A stretch of 64,000 bases of DNA from Rhynchonema sp. JSB1_4 (lineage: Eukaryota; Nematoda; Chromadorea; Monhysterida; Xyalidae), in contig JASAMV010002174.1 in the NCBI GenBank assembly GCA_030248065.1, positions 58,460 through 122,459 of the forward strand, given 5' to 3'. Below the pieces are notes generated by a model, which was not told the origin of the DNA, did not search any database, and worked only from the letters and a program-made list of their open reading frames with translations. This document shows positions 58,931 through 64,000 of the stretch, one piece after another. Each line of letters begins with the position of its first letter. Positions within the stretch are counted from its first letter, which is position 1. The position numbers and the translations under genes are program-made.

Positions 58931-59060
58931 AATGAGAGGCGTATTACGTGCATAAGTGTACCTATGCACCAGTGTTGGAGGTACTCTGGAGGGGGAATAC
59001 CTATTTTACCGGACTCGGAGAGGGGGATACCTACTGTACCAGAGCCGACGGCGTGGCCGT

Positions 59061-59663
59061 CGAAAATCCCGAAAAAAAAATCCCGAAAAAAAAATCCCGA
59101 AACGAAAAATCCCGAAAAGCAAAAATCCCGAAAAAATCCCGAAAAATAAAAAGGTGTATAAATGGACCAAACTTTTTGTCAGAAGTTGGCATTCATGTAG
59201 TTGGTGCTCAGGCTTACATTCAGAATTAGGCTTAGGCTTAGGCTGCCAGCCAGGAAGACCTGTTCATATGAAGGAAACATCAATAAAAACACACATGCTC
59301 AGGCTTTCTTTCAGGCTTAGGCTTAGGCTTAGGCTGCCAGCCAGGAAGACCTGTCCACGTAAAGGAACTATCCACAAAAATACAACGTCCAGGCCTTCGT
59401 TCAGGGTTAGGCTTAGGCTTAGGCTGCCAGCCAGGAAGACATGACCGAACGAGAATTTCAATATCTTGAGCCCCAACTGATCCATTGCCCAAATTATGGA
59501 CTCCAACTACATGAATACCCCTTTCTGCACCTTAAACTTTGTACTTTTCCTCAATTTCATTTTTCGGGATTTTTGCTTTTCGGGATTTTTTTCGGGATTT
59601 TTATTTTTCGGGATTTTTTTTTTCGGGATTTTTTTTTCGGGATTTTTTTTTCGGGATTTTCGA
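59061..59663. mobile_element. Inverted AAAATCCCG arrays enclosing TTAGGC-bearing units
   Basis: Left arm 59061-59150 (CGAAAATCCCG repeats) and right arm 59555-59663 (CGGGATTTTT repeats) are complementary. Between them three units of about 90 bp each start with TTAGGCTTAGGCTTAGGC and continue TGCCAGCCAGGAAGAC (59225, 59311, 59405). A CACCACTG end at 59706-59713 hints that this too lies in a hAT-like element. Confidence 0.65.
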
Positions 59664-59713
59664 CCCCACCCTATCCGGTATCCTGACTTTTTGATTTCCC
59701 AGCGACACCACTG

Positions 59714-60035
59714 ATGTACACTCCGGTTCTTTATCGTTTTTCTCGGTTTTTTCGGAAATTTTTTCCAAAAATATAAAAAACCGGTCTTTCCACAAGTATA
59801 GGCCTTACTGGCGTAGGCGTGGCCATCTCAATGCAATCACAAAATGATTTCAATTATTTCAGATCACTGGGTATTGTCATTTGCGCTTGTGATTTGGTAA
59901 AAACCGTGCCGCGACAAGATGGGAAAGATTCACTACTCCACCGCTCCTGAAAATCCGGCGAAATGTTTGTGCTGCTGTTGTAATTGATTCTTGTGTTTTG
60001 ATGCCCATGCACTTTTTGCATTTTTAAACCGCCAC
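59714..60035. other. Spacer between the mosaic and an R3 MITE
   Basis: Unique AT-rich sequence without a recognised gene. The missing first exon of the RPL17 gene was looked for here and not found. Confidence 0.35.
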
Positions 60036-60653
60036 TATTGATATTTGAAAATTTTGGACTGTTTTTATGATCTATTACTGTTGCCGACATCGAGAGGAAC
60101 TAGGTTTATGTTCGTGACTTTTCCATTAAGTGCCGATTTAATGCCGAAATTAATCCACAAACACCGGTTCTCGGGAACAAAATTCCAAAAAATAGATGGA
60201 CCTCCGTTTCCTGCATTTCAGGAAGACAAGAACAAATATTTAAGATGGCCGACTGCTTCTTATCACAAGCATACGGTAATCACGTGATCGTGCCCATGCG
60301 TTTTGTACAGTGCCGCTCTGTTTGTTAGTGCATAACACACGTATTGCACGCGCGCACTGGCAGCACTGTGTAGTGGGAGCGTAAAGTCGGGAGCATAAAG
60401 TCCCTAATGGCACACTGTAAGCCTATCACAATCGGCGGCAATTCAAAATTTTGTTCCTGGCTGACGTGATTGTCAAGAAGCAGTGGCCTATCTATTTTTT
60501 AATTTTGTTCCCGAGAACCGGTGTTTATCGAGTGATTTCGATATAAAATCTGCACTAAACCAAAAAGTCATGAATATAAACCTTATTCGCTTCGATGTCG
60601 GCAACTAAATTAGAGCAAAAAAACAAACCAAAAATTTCAAATATCAATAGTGG
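60036..60653. mobile_element. Inverted-repeat MITE, family R3, copy 2
   Basis: CACTATTGATATTTGAAAAT and AAATATCAATAGTGG bound it. The arms match 31491-31920, but about 200 bases (60226-60425) are extra in the middle, probably another insertion. It sits immediately upstream of the first found RPL17 exon. Confidence 0.8.
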
Positions 60654-60756
60654 CGGGCCAGGTTTAAGCTTTGTTTCAAAGTTCGGCTTATGGCGGTGCA
60701 GTAGGTTACCGCCCCAAGAACTACTCTGGTGAAAACAACAATAAACTAATTTTCAG

Positions 60757-62295
60757 CATGCAAAGCGCGGGGCAACGACCTTCGCGTGCACTTCAAGAAC
60801 ACGCGCGAGACGGCCCAAGCGATCAAGAAGATGCCGTTGCGTCGTGCCAATCGATATTTGCAGGCCGTCATCGACAAAAAGGAGGTGGTGCCCTTCCGTA
60901 GATTCTCCGGCTGTATCGGACGAAAGGCACAGGTTCGTTGATTATTATCGTTTTTTGTTGGTGTATTTTTTGGTTCATTGGCCGGTTTTCAGGAAAAGAG
61001 ACTGTATCAATAAAGAACATTCTTGAATAGATCATTGTTATCGTATGACGACGTCGAAACGGTTTCCAGAAAATTTAATCAGGGTTGTCAAGTCGAGCCA
61101 TTCCAGTGCCATCACACTTTGTAATCGGTTCGGTTAGAACATGCTCAACGCGGCTGATAGACTACTTCAAGGCTGGCCTGAAGCCTGAGAATTTAGGAAA
61201 CTTAAACAAGTTGTCCAGAAAAGATGACGTGAACTTGATAAAAAAACTCCGTTCCTCCGCAACTTTTTTCATAGTATCCACGTTTAGGCCAAAGCTTGGA
61301 ATCACACGCAAGGTCGTTGGCCGAAGAAATCGGCTGAGTTTCTGATGCAGTTGTTGCGCAATGCTGAATCGAACGCTGAATACAAGGGATTGGACACTGA
61401 CCATTTGGTCATTGATCATATTCAGGTCGCATTTGGAATTCATTTTTTTGGTTTTATTCATTCCTTTTCAGGTGCTGAGACATTATGGTTTTTCAGGTGC
61501 AACGAGCGCCAAAAATGCGTCGCAGAACATACCGCGCTCACGGGCGTATCAACCGTAAGTTGTGATATTTTTTGTGAATATTCACTTTTTGGCGTGCAGT
61601 TGAATTGAATGCTGTTGGTAAAGTTACTATTTTTCCAGAAAAATATTTTTACCAAAGGAGTTTTTCGTATTTTTCCTGATATTTTTCGGGCCAAGACTTG
61701 ACAGGTATGCAGATGATGCGTATATGTCAAATTATGCGCTAGGATAATTACGGCAGAAAAGTGTGATTGAATGCCTCAAAACAAGGTAAAACGCACTAAA
61801 TAGGCGATAGATGTTTTTGAATGATTTTAATACACTGTGGATACCGTTTCAGAAAATTTCAAAATCCACCAAAATATTTTCCGGAAAAATATATTTTCAC
61901 TGCAAAATATAGAGAACAAGACCAAGACCTTTTTCTCACATTTCCATTCGCAGCTGCAGCTGTTGGTTGTGCATGTTTCAACAAACAGTGGCATCCCTTG
62001 GTAATAAGTTAACGGCACTAACCTGACTCGCTAACAGGCAGAACTATCAGAACCTTGCTGCCTACTTTCTTTATCAACCCCCAAAATTGAGTCTCGTCTC
62101 CATCTACCCACTGAATATAAAAAATATGCGAAATTATGTGATTTTCCAGCGTACATGTCGTCGCCGTGTCACGTCGAGGTGATTCTGGCGGAGAAAGAGG
62201 AGGTGGTCGCGAAGCCAACCGAGGACGAGCCGGCCGTCAAGAAGAAGGAATCCAAGAAGAAACAACGCAGACAGCTGGCCAGGGGTGACTATTGA
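60757..62295 (+). CDS. rpl-17: 60S ribosomal protein uL22 (RPL17), first exon not found
   Basis: Exons 60757-60932, 61288-61425, 61497-61554 and 62150-62295 join in phase. The product starts at [19 protein letters not shown], runs through [38 protein letters not shown] and [15 protein letters not shown], and ends in a lysine-rich tail ([18 protein letters not shown]). This is the eukaryotic large-subunit protein uL22, which lines the nascent-peptide exit tunnel. The first exon, expected to encode about a dozen N-terminal residues, is not visible in the 700 bases upstream, where an R3 MITE and a fragment of an A-type repeat (CAGTAGGTTACCGCCCC) lie. Donors are GTTCGT, GTCGCA and GTAAGT. The gene may be intact with a distant exon 1, or a broken copy. 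Confidence 0.9.
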
Positions 62296-62447
62296 TTGAA
62301 AGTGGAGCGAATCAATCTGTGCGCTTAGAAGTATCCGGAAATTCTTTGTTGTTATTGTTTCTTGTTCTAACGCCAGCCAACTGAGTGCGTGTTGGTCGTT
62401 TATTTGGGACGCGAGAAGCATTATAGTTCTTGTTGGATTTGAGAGGA

Positions 62448-62453
62448 AATAAA
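62448..62453 (+). promoter_or_regulatory. Polyadenylation signal AATAAA of the RPL17 gene
   Basis: AATAAA lies 153 bases past the stop codon and 183 bases before the next start codon, a plausible transcript end. Confidence 0.6.
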
Positions 62454-62635
62454 ATTTGAGGTTGTTTTGTCGATGATGTTGTGATGTTCAATGGTGTTGG
62501 GTGGCGAATTACTCGCGGTCTTTGCGTTGGACTGTTATTCTGGTTGAGAATTCTCATTTTATTGGCAGATGTGATTGTCCAACTCCATATTTAGCCCTAT
62601 TCATTGTGTTTATCACACTACAACCAATTGTCAAA

Positions 62636-63144
62636 ATGGCTTCGGATCCAGCTGAATCGACCAAACAGATGGACGGAGAATCTGAACTCGCTGTCAACGA
62701 TGCTGCCAACCTGCAGGAACTATCAAATCTCGTTGGTTTACGATTTTTGGTTGAAGCTTGATTTTCGCAAAGTTTTGCTTGAGAATTCTGTGTCGTTTGC
62801 TGGTCTCCGGTGCGCCTTTTGTTGAAAAAGTCATTCTGCAATGCATTGTCACGCGAAACACCGCAGTTTACTTTGACCGAGGGTGCCTGACCTTGCCCGA
62901 TCCCTAACCGAGACCCAAACATACCCGACCCACGTTCACAATCTGCCAGATTCAATCCGTGCTGCAACAGACGCAAGATCGATTCCAAACGATGAGCGAT
63001 CAAGTCGTGAAGCGAATAGACGAAATGTCAAATCGGATAGACGATTTGGAACGGAACATTAACGCGTTGATGGTCGAAGCCGGCGTTCAGCCGGAGAATG
63101 CTGCAGCAAACACCAGTTTGACGGAGGAGGAGAAGGATAAATAG
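62636..63144 (+). CDS. hsb-1: Heat shock factor-binding protein 1
   Basis: Two exons (62636-62731 and 62950-63144) in phase give 96 residues, slightly longer than the usual 76-80. After an acidic N-terminus ([17 protein letters not shown]), the family's coiled coil runs from NLQELSNL to the end of exon 2. It shows [20 protein letters not shown], then [18 protein letters not shown] with heptad-spaced hydrophobic residues. HSBP1 binds the trimerisation region of heat shock factor in the nucleus and dampens the heat shock response; in nematodes the homologue is HSB-1. The intron has a GTTGGT donor and an upstream-pyrimidine-poor TGCCAG acceptor. It lies 340 bases after RPL17 on the same strand, compatible with separate promoters or co-transcription. 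Confidence 0.92.
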
Positions 63145-63952
63145 ATGCTGTTTACTTATTGTCCTGTTGAAACATCAGCCAGCCAGGTCTGTGGGTGAGC
63201 TCTCAACTGGTAAAAAACCTCCGACATACTAGATGTTTCAATTGAGACGAAGATTTGAATCGCTTATTGTTGGTTGGTTTGGTACCGTTTGTAAATACCT
63301 ACATGCGAACAATATTATTGCTGCAATGAAATACGATATCTGCCTGTTTTGTTTACAATCTTCGAGGCATCTGGCGTGTGTTATTTCTGGCATCTTTAGT
63401 CCATTCACTGCTCATGCACACAAGTGCATGCAAATACAGCCGTAGCCATGCCAGCTGGTTCATATACCGTTGCGTTTCACGGGTTGCTGCGTGAGAATCG
63501 AATTCTAATTACATTCGAGTATTGGACCCATTTTAGGCGCAATATTTTCACGCAATGATCCCGTGGTGTGGTACCCAACTCATATTGTTGTTATGGTTTA
63601 TCCATGCGTTAATATTCGGTGATTATTCCTTTCCTGTTATTTCTGTCGGACCTCTACTGGCATCATAATATTGGCTCCGAACATGCGAGTCTGTTCTTTG
63701 TTTGTCTTGCCTTGGTCCATTTGTGTGTGTTTACTTTCAGTCGTCGGATGTATGATTCTGATGTAAATTTTTATTTATATCAGCGCCAAATTCACGAAAC
63801 TTTGCGTGTTTGAGTGGGCACTTCTTGTCATAAGTACTGTTTTCGTTTTGAGAAGGACAAGGGAATGCGTCACATCTGTACTTTTGATTCGGTGCTCAGT
63901 GAACTGTTGTATTAAATTTGAAGGAATAAAAAGCAGAATTCCAAATTTAATC
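63145..63952. other. Intergenic region right of HSBP1
   Basis: No gene or repeat recognised in about 800 bases; the frames present lack family motifs. Confidence 0.4.
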
Positions 63953-64000
63953 ATGGACTTTTGGGACTATCTCGTTGAAGCACGGTATGCTTTATGCTCC
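63953..64000 (+). CDS. Possible first exon of a gene leaving the window
   Basis: An ATG at 63953 opens MDFWDYLVEA and meets a good GTATGC donor at 63985 in phase 2. There is too little sequence to identify; it may be chance. Confidence 0.25.
   Translation, partial: MDFWDYLVEARYALCS

Overview
The window looks like nuclear DNA from a nematode. The evidence is intron-rich genes with TTTTCAG-type acceptors, repeated interstitial tracts of the nematode telomere hexamer TTAGGC, and an Srx-like seven-transmembrane receptor. The species cannot be fixed from the sequence. All gene models were assembled by eye from reading frames, splice-site phase and family knowledge, so exon edges are predictions.

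Layout. (1) 0-2.2 kb: the 3' part of a SMYD-type SET/MYND methyltransferase gene, minus strand, running off the left edge. (2) 5.3-8.6 kb: a LINE with one intact endonuclease-reverse transcriptase ORF. (3) 9.5-15.2 kb: a tandem pair of six-exon genes for secreted cysteine-rich proteins. (4) 15.7-24.3 kb: a second paralog pair (Arg/Asp/Pro/Tyr-rich secreted proteins) flanking a sushi-domain membrane protein gene and a 2.2-kb GC-ended foldback element. (5) 24.8-26.2 kb: the receptor gene, minus strand, followed by a decayed segmental copy of its 5' end at 28.3-29.9 kb and several tandem repeats. (6) 30-37 kb: mostly non-genic, with one unrecognised two-exon coding candidate. (7) 37.1-40.2 kb: a leucine-rich-repeat membrane protein. 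(8) 42.4-44.4 kb: a two-domain Kunitz gene, minus strand, with a foldback element in its first intron. (9) 45.3-47.0 kb: a giant imperfect palindrome. (10) 47.0-59.7 kb: a mosaic of nested non-autonomous DNA elements. (11) 60.7-63.1 kb: ribosomal protein uL22 (RPL17) and heat-shock factor binding protein 1, both plus strand, then the possible first exon of another gene at the right edge.

The most striking part is the mosaic. Fourteen insertions can be delimited by 8-bp target duplications and CAGTG- or CAGAGG-type ends, the signature of hAT transposons. They are nested up to five deep, and several have an unoccupied sister site in the same window. Many share one plan: a common core with a CGCGCGC-N-GCGCGCG palindrome, flanked on both sides by direct repeats of a short motif next to G or C runs. 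The motif differs completely between families while the core stays recognisable. No transposase is present in the window.

The genes do not form one pathway. Shared features are secretion or membrane anchoring (cysteine-rich, sushi, LRR, Kunitz and receptor genes), recent tandem duplication, and heavy insertion of foldback and MITE-like elements into introns. Nearly half of the predicted 5' splice sites have T or C at intron position +3, including those of the securely identified RPL17 and HSBP1 genes.
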